From the NCBI GenBank assembly GCA_903928045.1, contig CAIYPH010000197.1, positions 1 through 9,345 of the forward strand: DNA of 9,345 nt, given 5' to 3'. Position 1 is the first letter of the stretch. Every line of letters starts with the position of its first letter. The notes beneath the pieces were generated by a model. That model was not told the DNA's origin. It saw only the letters and a list, made by a program, of their open reading frames with translations, and did not search any database. Shown piece after piece: positions 1 through 7,157 of the stretch. The stretch comes from an uncultured Rhodospirillales bacterium (GTDB lineage Bacteria > Pseudomonadota > Alphaproteobacteria > Acetobacterales > Acetobacteraceae). A program made the position numbers and the translations under genes.

Positions 1-315
1 GTCGCAGAACAATTGGCCGAGGGTCTTCTCGTGCCAAGTGATCTTGTGCTTGGCCACCAATGCCAGGAAGTCGGTGGCGGTGTAGCGGGCGAGGGCGGAG
101 CGGGCGAAGTGCGGATTCTCCGAGAGGAAGCGCTCAGGGCGGATTTCCAGGTTGGTGAAATTGCAGCGGCCGCCACCGGAAATCAGGATCTTCTTGCCGG
201 CGTCCTCGGCATGGTCGAGCACCAGCACGCGGCGGCCGCGGGCACCGGCGGTCATCGCGCACATCAGCCCGGCAGCACCGGCGCCCAGCACGATCGCGTC
301 AAAAGTCTCAGCCAC
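1..315 (-). CDS. HI0933/YhiN-family NAD(P)/FAD-dependent oxidoreductase, N-terminal part (cut by window edge)
   Basis: The first 105 codons are present; the gene continues past the left edge. Residues 6-34 form a Rossmann dinucleotide-binding unit: a beta strand, then G11-A-G13-A-A-G16, and a second strand ending in D34, the acidic position that normally contacts the FAD ribose. Residues 40-54 read GKKILISGGGRCNFT, the signature that separates the HI0933/YhiN flavoprotein family from other FAD oxidoreductases. The substrate of this family is not firmly established, so the function stays general. Start choice: GTG at 315 gives MAETFDAIVLGAG directly before the Rossmann strand. An in-frame stop lies upstream and no ATG lies between. 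A GGGGAG stretch sits 12 nt before the GTG, a rather long spacing. The gene is 77 nt downstream of the copper amine oxidase and could be the next cistron or have its own promoter. The family is clear; operon membership is inference. Confidence 0.9.
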   Translation of the reverse strand, partial: MAETFDAIVLGAGAAGLMCAMTAGARGRRVLVLDHAEDAGKKILISGGGRCNFTNLEIRPERFLSENPHFARSALARYTATDFLALVAKHKITWHEKTLGQLFCD

Positions 316-363
316 GGCGAGGGAGGGCTCCCCGCAGTGGCTGATCCGATTGTCGCAGAAGGT

Positions 364-371
364 ATATTATG
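364..371 (-). promoter_or_regulatory. Possible -10-like AT block before the HI0933-family gene
   Basis: On the minus strand this reads CATAATAT, an eight-base stretch with seven A/T in a very GC-rich region. CATAAT matches the TATAAT consensus at five of six positions. It lies about 50 nt upstream of the GTG at 315 and just after the amine oxidase stop codon, so it could start a separate transcript for the flavoprotein. No convincing -35 hexamer is seen 16-18 nt upstream (the 17-nt position reads AGGATG), so this is only a weak candidate. Confidence 0.2.
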
Positions 372-392
372 GAAAGAAAGGGCGAGGGCATC

Positions 393-2345
393 CTAGCTGC
401 AACAGCAGGATGCTTCGCCGTCCTTCACATCGTGCCCAGCGTCGTCCGGCAGGTTCATCGCGGGGTTTTCCGCGAAGAAGCCGTTCGGCTTCAGCATGAA
501 GCCCGCGTATTCGACCGGCATGATCGGGAAATCCTCGGGCTTGCAGACATGGGTGTGGCCGAACGTGTGCCACACCACGATGTCCTCGTTCTCGATCGGC
601 CGGTTCTGCGCGACATAGGCCGGCAGCCCGTCGCCGCCCTGGTGCTGGTTGGGGAATTCGCCGGCGGCGAAGCGCTCCTTGGGGTCGTATTTCGTCACCC
701 AGACGTGCTTGGTCGCGAAGCCCGCCCGCTTGCGCACCGCGCTGCCCTCCTGCGCCAGCATCAGCGGGCTCGGCATCACCGCGAGCTTATAGGCCGGCGG
801 CTTGCCGACGCTGTTGGTGGCGTTGGGGTTGCTAATTTTCCAGTAGCGCCCGGTCCGCCCGTCCGCCTCCCGTGCCGCGTCCAACTCGCGGGACAGCGTG
901 CGGCTGGTGACGTCGAACACGTTGCCGTGCGGATTGTCGGTGCCCCAGGGCCGCGGCTGGAACTCGTGCTCGGTGACGGTGTTGCGCTCGCCGTCGACCA
1001 TCATGTGCAACCGGGCGTTGAAGAAATGCTGATGGGTCGGCCCGCCGAGCTGCTCGGCGACCATGCCGCCCCAGGGATAGGCCGCGCCGGGCGCCACCGC
1101 GGCGGTCTGGATAATGCCGGTCAGCTTGCCTTCGAGTTGGATCGTGCCGTCCTGGTAGAGGTACCAGAAGAACCCGTAGTCGTAGTTGCCGACGGTGGCG
1201 AAGAAGCTGATCACCAGGCGGCGGGAGCGACGGACTTCGCGGATGTCATTGCGGAATTCATAGTGTTTCCAAAGGATTCCGTAGTCTTCCTCATGCATGC
1301 AGACAGCGTTCCGCATCAGTTCCGGTGTGCCGTGATCATCCTGCGCCGGGATATCAAAATAGCGGATCAAGCCTTTGCAATCGCAGCCTAATTCCAGCTG
1401 ATTGGCGAGTTTGCCGAGGCCGTATTCGCCGGCGTCAAACGCGTTCTTCCAGTAGTGGTTGGTGGTGGGGTCGGCGTAGGGCACCACCATCTCGGTGATG
1501 CTGGCGCGGTAGATCACCGGGCGGCCCTGGATGCTGAGCTGATGCAGCACCAACCCCTCACGCGGGGTGAAGCCGACGCGGAAGCTCCAATCCTGCCAGC
1601 GCACCTCCCAGCCATCGGTGGCGAAGCTCGCCCCCTCCGGCTGGGTGATGTTGAGGGGCTTGAGATCGGTACGCGGCGGCGGCAGGTCGGCGCGGCCATA
1701 GTTGCGCTTGGTGCGGGGGATCGGGATCGCCACCGGGTCATCCACCAAGGTCAGGATGCGGTTGGCGATGAGGTCCACCACCGCGACCACGCCCTCGATC
1801 GGGTGGGCGTAGCCGTTATCCTTGATGTCGCCGCGCCAGTAGGAGACGGCGCGGACGAGCCGCCTGCCCTGCTCCTCCGGATACATGAAATTACCGGCCG
1901 AGAACGGGTCCACCCGCACCAGCGGCAGGTCTTCATCCGTGATACCGCGGCGCTTCACCGCGGCGATCCAGGCAGGATCGGACTTCACGATTTGGTCGAT
2001 GCGGAAGAACTCGTCGAGGATGATGCCGGGCTGCCCGTAGGGCGCCTGATCGAGCGGCAGCTTCTCCCATGAGGCGATGGCACCGCGGTTGAGGTCGGTG
2101 ATGACCTCGAACACGTCGCCGTTGCCGGTATCGAGCAGCACCGAGCGGGCGGCGCGCACCACCGCCTCACCGGGGCGCCAGGCCAGCACGGCGGGCTTGG
2201 CCGGCTCGCGCAGTTCGCTCACGGTGTAGCGCAGCATGGCGTTGAAGCCGGGATGGGCGGCGACCAGGGCCTGCACCGTGGCCAGTTCGGCAAGGCTCAA
2301 CGGGTCAAGCGGGTGGATCACGGTGGTGGTGGCGACGTCGTCCAT
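393..2345 (-). CDS. Copper-containing primary-amine oxidase (TPQ type)
   Basis: The 650-aa product should oxidise primary amines to aldehydes with release of H2O2 and ammonia. The length and layout match the Arthrobacter globiformis phenylethylamine oxidase type. Two small N-terminal domains (about 1-205) precede the large catalytic beta-sandwich. Visible active-site parts are the self-processed topaquinone precursor Tyr388 in TVGNYDY, catalytic base Asp304 in NAFDAGEYG, copper ligands His438 and His440 in THQHFF and His599 in GHTHV, and the disulfide pair Cys323/Cys349. All spacings follow the AGAO pattern from memory (offset +6 to +7). No signal peptide or membrane segment is seen, so it is probably cytoplasmic, unlike E. 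coli TynA. ATG 2345 is chosen because AGGAGGG precedes it by 8 nt and the 22 codons further upstream are not family-like. The protein ends in SCCCS, which is unusual. The amine substrate cannot be read from the sequence. It lies 34 nt after the MBL hydrolase gene. Confidence 0.96.
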   Translation of the reverse strand: MDDVATTTVIHPLDPLSLAELATVQALVAAHPGFNAMLRYTVSELREPAKPAVLAWRPGEAVVRAARSVLLDTGNGDVFEVITDLNRGAIASWEKLPLDQAPYGQPGIILDEFFRIDQIVKSDPAWIAAVKRRGITDEDLPLVRVDPFSAGNFMYPEEQGRRLVRAVSYWRGDIKDNGYAHPIEGVVAVVDLIANRILTLVDDPVAIPIPRTKRNYGRADLPPPRTDLKPLNITQPEGASFATDGWEVRWQDWSFRVGFTPREGLVLHQLSIQGRPVIYRASITEMVVPYADPTTNHYWKNAFDAGEYGLGKLANQLELGCDCKGLIRYFDIPAQDDHGTPELMRNAVCMHEEDYGILWKHYEFRNDIREVRRSRRLVISFFATVGNYDYGFFWYLYQDGTIQLEGKLTGIIQTAAVAPGAAYPWGGMVAEQLGGPTHQHFFNARLHMMVDGERNTVTEHEFQPRPWGTDNPHGNVFDVTSRTLSRELDAAREADGRTGRYWKISNPNATNSVGKPPAYKLAVMPSPLMLAQEGSAVRKRAGFATKHVWVTKYDPKERFAAGEFPNQHQGGDGLPAYVAQNRPIENEDIVVWHTFGHTHVCKPEDFPIMPVEYAGFMLKPNGFFAENPAMNLPDDAGHDVKDGEASCCCS

Positions 2346-2363
2346 GGCAGGGGCCCTCCTGCC
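2346..2363 (-). repeat. Inverted repeat over the amine oxidase ribosome binding site
   Basis: GGCAGG and CCTGCC form a six-base-pair stem around the loop AGGGCC, ending exactly at the ATG. It is seen directly in the sequence. Such short GC-rich stems can arise by chance here, so a regulatory role is only inferred. Confidence 0.45.
2354..2360 (-). promoter_or_regulatory. Shine-Dalgarno sequence of the amine oxidase gene
   Basis: The minus strand reads AGGAGGG with 8 nt before the ATG at 2345. It is the strongest ribosome binding site in the window and decides the start codon. It lies within an inverted repeat, GGCAGG (2363-2358) and CCTGCC (2351-2346), separated by six bases, so a GC-rich hairpin in the mRNA could cover part of it. 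Confidence 0.8.
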
Positions 2364-2379
2364 GTCGTTCTGGCAGCAA

Positions 2380-3174
2380 TCAGCGGGGGATGTCGAGCAC
2401 CATGCCGTCAAAACCTGGCTCTATGCCGGCGGGCAGGTTGGCACGCAGCCAGGCCCAGTCCATGTCATTGCCCATATGGGTCAGCACGGTGCGCCTCGGT
2501 TTCAGCCGCGCCACCCATTCGCGCACGCGGCCAATCCAGGCGTGGGTGTGGTGCTCGCGGCGCTGGAAACAGCCGACCACCCAGGTATCCACGCCAGCGA
2601 GGATTTCGAAGGCGCGATCATCGAGCGCCACGGCGTCGGTTGAGTAGCCGAAACCGCCGACGCGCAGGCCGAGCGTGCGGGTCATCCCGTGGTCCTGGTC
2701 GAACAGGCTGACGTGCAGCCCGGCGGCCTCAACGCTGCCCTCGGGCGTCACCGGGTGCGGCAGCAAGGCCGGACGGAAGAAGAAGGGCGGTTTCCAGGGC
2801 CGGAAGGCGTAGCCGAAGCGCTTTTGCAACTCCGCCAGCGTGCCCTCGGTGCCATAGGCCTCGATCGGCCGCTCGATGATGCGGTTGAGGATGCGCACGT
2901 CGTCGAGCCCGGTGATGTGGTCGGCATGGGCGTGGGTGTAGATGACGGCGCCGACGCGGGCGATGCCGGCGGCGAGGAGTTGCTGGCGCATGTCCGGCGT
3001 GGTGTCCACCAGTAGCGCCTCGTTCACTCCCGCCGCCTGGATGGCGATGCTGGAGCGGGTGCGGATGTTGCGGGGCTCCGCGGGGTCACAGGCGCCCCAA
3101 TCGCCCCGCCCATCGGCGCCGCCGAGCATGGGCACTCCGGCTGAGCCGCCGGTGCCGAGCAGGGTGACGCGCAT
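2380..3174 (-). CDS. PhnP-like metallo-beta-lactamase-fold hydrolase
   Basis: A 264-aa MBL-fold protein. The dinuclear metal site is visible: T-H81-A-H83-A-D85-H86 in THAHADH, then His162 in DQDHG, Asp180 in YSTDAV and His233 in LTHMGND. The N-terminus MRVTLLGTGGSAGVP is the first strand and Gly-rich turn typical of the PhnP / RNase Z-like branch. The region near residues 27-42 (GACDPAEPRNIRTRSS) is also typical of this subgroup. PhnP itself is a cyclic phosphodiesterase of phosphonate breakdown, but no phn gene is present here, and homologues next to tatD in alphaproteobacteria have no settled substrate. Phosphodiesterase activity is thus inferred from the family. ATG 3174 overlaps the tatD stop by one base (TGATG), so translation is probably coupled. 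No signal peptide; cytoplasmic. Confidence 0.92.
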   Translation of the reverse strand: MRVTLLGTGGSAGVPMLGGADGRGDWGACDPAEPRNIRTRSSIAIQAAGVNEALLVDTTPDMRQQLLAAGIARVGAVIYTHAHADHITGLDDVRILNRIIERPIEAYGTEGTLAELQKRFGYAFRPWKPPFFFRPALLPHPVTPEGSVEAAGLHVSLFDQDHGMTRTLGLRVGGFGYSTDAVALDDRAFEILAGVDTWVVGCFQRREHHTHAWIGRVREWVARLKPRRTVLTHMGNDMDWAWLRANLPAGIEPGFDGMVLDIPR

Positions 3175-3944
3175 CAGGCCGCTTTCTTGAACAGCCGGCG
3201 GAAATTCGCGGTTGTGAGGTCGGCGATTCCGACGGGATCGAGGCCGTGGATGTCGCCGAGCACGCGGGCGGTGTGGGCGACCAGACCAGGCTCATTGCGC
3301 TTGCCGCGGAAGGGCACCGGGGCGAGGTAGGGCGAATCGGTCTCCACCAGCAGCCGGTCAGCCGGCGTATCGCGAGCGATGTCGCGGATTTCCTGGGATT
3401 TGGGGAAAGTCAGGATGCCGGAGAAGCTGAGATAGCCGCCCAGTTCCAGTGCGGCGTCCGCGAGGGCGCGGGTGGAGGAGAAGCAGTGGAGCAGGAAGTC
3501 GAACCGCCCTGCCCCGCTTTCCTCGCGCAGGATGGCGGCGATGTCGTCATCAGCGTCGCGCGCGTGGATTGCCAGCGGCAGGCCAGTCAGGCGGGCGGCG
3601 CGAATATGGGCGCGGAAGCTCGCCTGTTGCAGGTCGCGCGGCGCCTTGTCGTAGAAATAGTCGAGCCCGCTCTCGCCGATGCCGATCACCTTGGGATGCT
3701 CGGTCTCGACGGCGATCGCCTCCGGGCTCGGCACCGGGGTGGCGCCGGCGTTGTGCGGATGGATGCCGACGGTGCACCACACGTTGGGATAGGCATCGGC
3801 GATGGCGCGCATCTCATCGGAGCGTTCGAGGCGGGTGCCGATGGTCACCATCTCGCCGACGCCGGATTCGGCGGCGCGGGCGAGCACGGCAGTGCGGTCC
3901 TCGCCCTGGAAATAGTCGAGGTGGCAGTGGGAATCGATCAACAT
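3174..3944 (-). CDS. TatD-family metal-dependent hydrolase (putative DNase)
   Basis: A 256-aa amidohydrolase-like TIM barrel of normal TatD length. Metal ligands are all present: His6 and His8 in IDSHCHLD, Glu91 in GIGESGLDY, His127 in AIHARD, His153 in LLHCFS and Asp203 in ETDSPYL. The ETDSPYL motif followed by P-x-x-R-G-K-x-N-E-P (about 210-219) is diagnostic for the TatD/YcfH group. TatD proteins are reported as Mg-dependent 3'-5' exonucleases or DNases; the role of the YcfH-like copies beside metG is less certain. The 7-nt gap after metG and one-base overlap with the MBL gene show tight operon packing. In E. coli the ycfH paralogue likewise lies next to holB and tmk, which supports this subgroup. 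ATG 3944 begins exactly at the conserved MLIDSHCH strand. Confidence 0.95.
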   Translation of the reverse strand: MLIDSHCHLDYFQGEDRTAVLARAAESGVGEMVTIGTRLERSDEMRAIADAYPNVWCTVGIHPHNAGATPVPSPEAIAVETEHPKVIGIGESGLDYFYDKAPRDLQQASFRAHIRAARLTGLPLAIHARDADDDIAAILREESGAGRFDFLLHCFSSTRALADAALELGGYLSFSGILTFPKSQEIRDIARDTPADRLLVETDSPYLAPVPFRGKRNEPGLVAHTARVLGDIHGLDPVGIADLTTANFRRLFKKAA

Positions 3945-3951
3945 CAGCGGT

Positions 3952-5487
3952 TTAGCCTACTTCCTCGACGTAGCGGGGGAATACGCCCTGCGGCGCGGGG
4001 AGTGGGGTGCCATCGGCGAGCGGGGTGGCCAGCGCCGCGAGGTCGCGGGCGGTCTCCGGCACGCCGAGTTGGTCCAGCATCTTCGCCATGCTGGTCGGCA
4101 TCACCGGCTGGAGCACGGTGGCGACGGTGCGCAGCACATCGGCCAGCACGCGCAGGACGTGGCCCATGCGCGCGATGTCGGTCTTTTTAAGCGCCCAGGG
4201 GGCCTGGCGGTCGATGTAGCCGTTTCCGGCGCGGATGACCTTCCAGACATCCTCGAGCGCATCACCAAAGCCCTGAACATCCAACCGCGCACGCAGTTGC
4301 GCCGGCAGGGCAGCAGCGGCGGCGAGCAGCGTAGCGTCTTCCTCCGTCTGCGGCCCGGCTTCCGGCAGCTTGCCCTCGCAGTTGCGTGCGATCAGGCTGA
4401 GCGAGCGCTGGGCGAGGTTGCCGAGGTCGTTCGCCAGTTCGACATTCATCCGCGAAATCAGCGCCTTGCGGCTGAAATTTCCGTCATTGCCGAAGGGCAC
4501 CTCGCGCAGCAGGAAGTAGCGCGTGGCATCAAGCCCGTAGGTGTTCACGAGATCGGCGGGGGCGATGACGTTGCCGAGGGATTTCGACATTTTCTCGCCC
4601 TCGATCGTCCACCAGCCATGGGCGAAGACGCGCTTGGCGGTCGGCAGCCCGGCGGACATGAGGAAGGCCGGCCAGTAGACGGCGTGGAAGCGAAGGATAT
4701 CCTTGCCGACCATGTGCAGATCGGCCGGCCAGAAGGCGGCGCGCGGCGCGGCGGGATCGGGGAAGCCGGTGGCGCTGACGTAGTTTTGCAGCGCGTCGAG
4801 CCAGACATACATGATGTGCTTGGGGTCGCCCGGCACCGGGATGCCCCAGGTGAAGCTGGTGCGGCTGATAGAAAGGTCCCGCAGGCCGCCTTTGACGAAG
4901 CTCAGCACCTCGTTGCGGCGGGTTTCCGGGGCGATGTAGCCGGGGTTCGCCTCGTAGAACGCCAGCAGGCGTTCCTGCCAGGCGGAGAGGCGGAAGAAGT
5001 AGCTCGGCTCCACCACCCATTCCACCGGGGCACCGGAGGGGGCGACCTTGCTGCCGTCGGGAAGGGTGCGGAGTTCGTCTTCGTCATAGAAGGCCTCGTC
5101 GCGGACGGCGTACCAGCCCTCGTAGCCACCGAGATAGATATCGCCGGAGGCCTCAAGGCGCTTCCATAGTTCCTGGACGGAGGCTTTGTGGCGGGCCTCG
5201 GTGGTGCGGATGAAGTCGTCGTTGGAGATGCCCATCGTCACCGCCATCTCGCGGAAGGCGACGCTCACCCGGTCGGTGAAGGCCTGCGGATCGATCCCGG
5301 CGGTCTCCGCCGCCTTTTCCACCTTCTGACCGTGCTCGTCGGTGCCGGTCAGGAAGAACACGTCATACCCGTCCAGCCGCTTCCAGCGCGCCAGCACGTC
5401 GCAAGCGAGCGTAGTGTAGGCGTGGCCGATATGCGGCACGTCGTTGACGTAGTAGATCGGCGTGGTGATATAGTATTTTGGTTTCAT
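3952..5487 (-). CDS. metG: Methionyl-tRNA synthetase
   Basis: This cytoplasmic class I synthetase (511 aa) charges tRNA-Met with methionine. The HIGH signature is H19-I-G-H22 and the KMSKS loop is residues 299-303. The Rossmann domain starts at YYITTPIYYVND. The connective peptide around 124-140 (GWYAVRDEAFYDEDEL) has no CxxC pairs, so this is the zinc-free type common in alphaproteobacteria. Residues 344 onward form the helical anticodon-binding domain (SRMNVELANDLGNLAQR). The C-terminal Trbp111-like tRNA-binding domain of E. coli MetG is missing, as expected for the short form. Start: ATG 5487 gives MKPKYYITTP, the usual N-terminus. The open frame extends upstream to 5610 but that part lies within holB and is not family-like. 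The start follows the holB stop by 11 nt and has no clear Shine-Dalgarno; the leader is A-rich. Confidence 0.98.
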   Translation of the reverse strand: MKPKYYITTPIYYVNDVPHIGHAYTTLACDVLARWKRLDGYDVFFLTGTDEHGQKVEKAAETAGIDPQAFTDRVSVAFREMAVTMGISNDDFIRTTEARHKASVQELWKRLEASGDIYLGGYEGWYAVRDEAFYDEDELRTLPDGSKVAPSGAPVEWVVEPSYFFRLSAWQERLLAFYEANPGYIAPETRRNEVLSFVKGGLRDLSISRTSFTWGIPVPGDPKHIMYVWLDALQNYVSATGFPDPAAPRAAFWPADLHMVGKDILRFHAVYWPAFLMSAGLPTAKRVFAHGWWTIEGEKMSKSLGNVIAPADLVNTYGLDATRYFLLREVPFGNDGNFSRKALISRMNVELANDLGNLAQRSLSLIARNCEGKLPEAGPQTEEDATLLAAAAALPAQLRARLDVQGFGDALEDVWKVIRAGNGYIDRQAPWALKKTDIARMGHVLRVLADVLRTVATVLQPVMPTSMAKMLDQLGVPETARDLAALATPLADGTPLPAPQGVFPRYVEEVG

Positions 5488-5498
5488 TGTATTTTTCA

Positions 5499-6521
5499 CT
5501 AAGGACCGGGCGACTTCCCGGCAAGCAGCGCCAAACCCGCGACGAGTGCCTGGCGCTTGTCCAGGTAGGCGCCCTCGGTCTCGTCCTGCAGCCGGGTGAG
5601 GGCGTGCCACACGTCGACCCAGGCATCAAGGGGCCGCACGCCCAACATTCGCACCTGCTCCTCCCCCGCCACCCCCCGCGCAGCATCCCGCACGGCCGCC
5701 GCAAGCCCGGCCCGCAGCAGATCCATCAGCGTGGCGAACGCCGCATCATCCCGCCCGATCTTGTCGGCAATCGCGTGCGCCCGCGATACTGTGATGTCCG
5801 GCACCGCCGCCAGCACCTCGCGCGCGATCTCGGAAATCGCGATCCCGCCCCCCTCCGCCAGCTCCAACGCCCGCCCGACCGACCCGTCAGACAGTCCGAT
5901 CAACCGGTCCCGCGTCGCTTCATCAGCGTCCGGCAGATAGGCCGCCAACAGCCATGCCATGTCGGCATCCCCCAGCGCCCCGAGCCGCAACCGCCGGCAA
6001 CGGCTGCGGATCGTCGGCAGCAGCCGCCCCGGCGCCGCGCAGGTCAGCAGCAGCACCGCCCGCGCCGGCGGCTCCTCCAGCACTTTCAACAGCGTATTGG
6101 CGGCATTGCGATTGAGGTCCTCCGCCCCGTCCACCACCACCACGCGCCAGCCCCCTTCGGCGGCGGTTAGGTGCATGAAGGCGGGGATCTCGCGCACATC
6201 ATCCACCACGATCTCGGTGCGCATCCGCTTGGTCTTGAGGTTCATCTCCCGCTCGATCGTCAGCAGATCGGCATGGCTCCCCGCCGCCACCCGGCGGAAC
6301 AACGGGTCGCGCGCCGGCATCTCGAGGCTGTCGCCCTCCGGGGCCCCCTTCAGCAGCCGCCGCGCGAAGCGGTAGGCGAACGTCGCCTTGCCGATCCCCG
6401 GTGGCCCGGTGATGAGCCAGGCATGATGCAGCCGCCCCGCCCGCATCGCTTCGGCCACCTGCGCCTCCGCCGCCGCATGGCCGCGCAGCAGCGGGTTGGC
6501 GCGCGGTTCGGGCGCGGTCAT
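5499..6521 (-). CDS. holB: DNA polymerase III delta-prime subunit (clamp-loader)
   Basis: A 340-aa AAA+ clamp-loader subunit that helps load the beta clamp with DnaX and HolA. The N-terminal part has HHAWLITGPPGIGKATFAY; residues 39-47 are an intact P-loop with Lys45. A Walker-B-like strand VVVVDGAEDL spans 127-136 and is followed by NAANTLLKVLEEPP, strongly conserved in delta-prime and DnaX. The SRC sensor motif is residues 173-175 (TIRSRCRRL). The small zinc-binding Cys cluster of E. coli delta-prime is not seen between the P-loop and Walker B. The C-terminal third (about 185-340) is helical and less conserved, as usual. ATG 6521 overlaps the tmk stop in ATGA, so translation is likely coupled. 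Base composition changes within this gene: beyond about 5640 the sense strand becomes strongly G-rich. Confidence 0.96.
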   Translation of the reverse strand: MTAPEPRANPLLRGHAAAEAQVAEAMRAGRLHHAWLITGPPGIGKATFAYRFARRLLKGAPEGDSLEMPARDPLFRRVAAGSHADLLTIEREMNLKTKRMRTEIVVDDVREIPAFMHLTAAEGGWRVVVVDGAEDLNRNAANTLLKVLEEPPARAVLLLTCAAPGRLLPTIRSRCRRLRLGALGDADMAWLLAAYLPDADEATRDRLIGLSDGSVGRALELAEGGGIAISEIAREVLAAVPDITVSRAHAIADKIGRDDAAFATLMDLLRAGLAAAVRDAARGVAGEEQVRMLGVRPLDAWVDVWHALTRLQDETEGAYLDKRQALVAGLALLAGKSPGP

Positions 6522-7150
6522 GCCGCCGGCAGCTTCAGGCGCGCATCCATCGCCGCCAGCAGCGCCGCGGTCACCGCATCCGGCTCCGCCGTCCCGTCCA
6601 CCACCACGCAGCGCTCCGGCTCTGCGGCGGCAATCGCGAGGAACCCGTCCCGTACCCGCGCGAAGAACCCCTCTCCCATACTCTCGTAGCGATCCGCCCC
6701 GCCGCCCCGGCTCCGCAGCCGCGCCACTGTGGTCGCCACCGGAATATCGAGGATCAGCGTCAGGTTCGGCCGGAAATCGAGCAGCGCAATCAGCGCCGCG
6801 ATCTGCCGCCGGTCCGCCCCCTGCCCGTCGCCCTGATACACTGCGGTGCTGTCATAGAACCGGTCGCAAATCACCCACATCCCCGCCGCCAGCGCTGGCC
6901 GGATGGTCTTTTCCACATGCTCGGCACGATGGGCGAAATGCAGCAGCACCTCGGCTGGCGGCGACCATGAAATCTCCCCGCCAAGCAACAGATTTCGCAG
7001 CACTTCCGACCCCGGCGAGCCCCCTGGTTCGCGCGTCAGCAACACTGGCAAACCGCGCGCGGCAAGCGCGTCGGCTATCCGCCGCGCCTGGGTGGATTTG
7101 CCGCCCCCCTCGCCCCCCTCCAGCGTGATGAAGCGCCCAGAGCCGCTCAC
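6518..7150 (-). CDS. tmk: Thymidylate kinase (dTMP kinase)
   Basis: The 210-aa enzyme phosphorylates dTMP to dTDP with ATP for DNA synthesis. The P-loop is residues 12-20 (GGEGGGKST). LTREPGGSPGSE (38-49) is the dTMP-binding segment, with Glu41 and the PGG turn. ICDRFYDSTAVYQG (94-107) contains the DR[YF] motif, and the LID region is about 145-165 (LRSRGGGADRYES). GTG 7150 is chosen because it gives MSGSGRFITLEG with normal spacing to the P-loop and lies 7 nt after the dacA stop; an upstream alternative at 7228 would read deep into dacA. No strong Shine-Dalgarno precedes the GTG (GCCGGGG directly abuts it), so it may depend on coupling with the upstream gene. The tmk-holB pairing is common in many bacteria and supports the call. 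Confidence 0.97.
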   Translation of the reverse strand: MSGSGRFITLEGGEGGGKSTQARRIADALAARGLPVLLTREPGGSPGSEVLRNLLLGGEISWSPPAEVLLHFAHRAEHVEKTIRPALAAGMWVICDRFYDSTAVYQGDGQGADRRQIAALIALLDFRPNLTLILDIPVATTVARLRSRGGGADRYESMGEGFFARVRDGFLAIAAAEPERCVVVDGTAEPDAVTAALLAAMDARLKLPAA

Positions 7151-7157
7151 CCCCGGC

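Noticed and set aside
1..360. Nine-base direct repeat GTCGCAGAA at 1-9 and 352-360
   Set aside because: Too short and without any accompanying structure; one copy is within coding sequence.
316..392. Terminator after the amine oxidase
   Set aside because: No GC-rich stem followed by T residues was found in the 77-nt gap.
369..1391. Long plus-strand open frame (340 codons) opposite the amine oxidase
   Set aside because: It mirrors the confirmed amine oxidase gene; the product is low-complexity with no recognisable fold, and long antisense frames are expected at this GC content.
4069..5169. Plus-strand open frame of 366 codons opposite metG
   Set aside because: It is an antisense shadow of metG, which has all synthetase motifs.
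5488..5610. N-terminal extension of MetG by 41 residues
   Set aside because: It would lie inside holB and be Arg/Ala-rich; MetRS proteins of this type begin at the YYITTPIYYVND strand.
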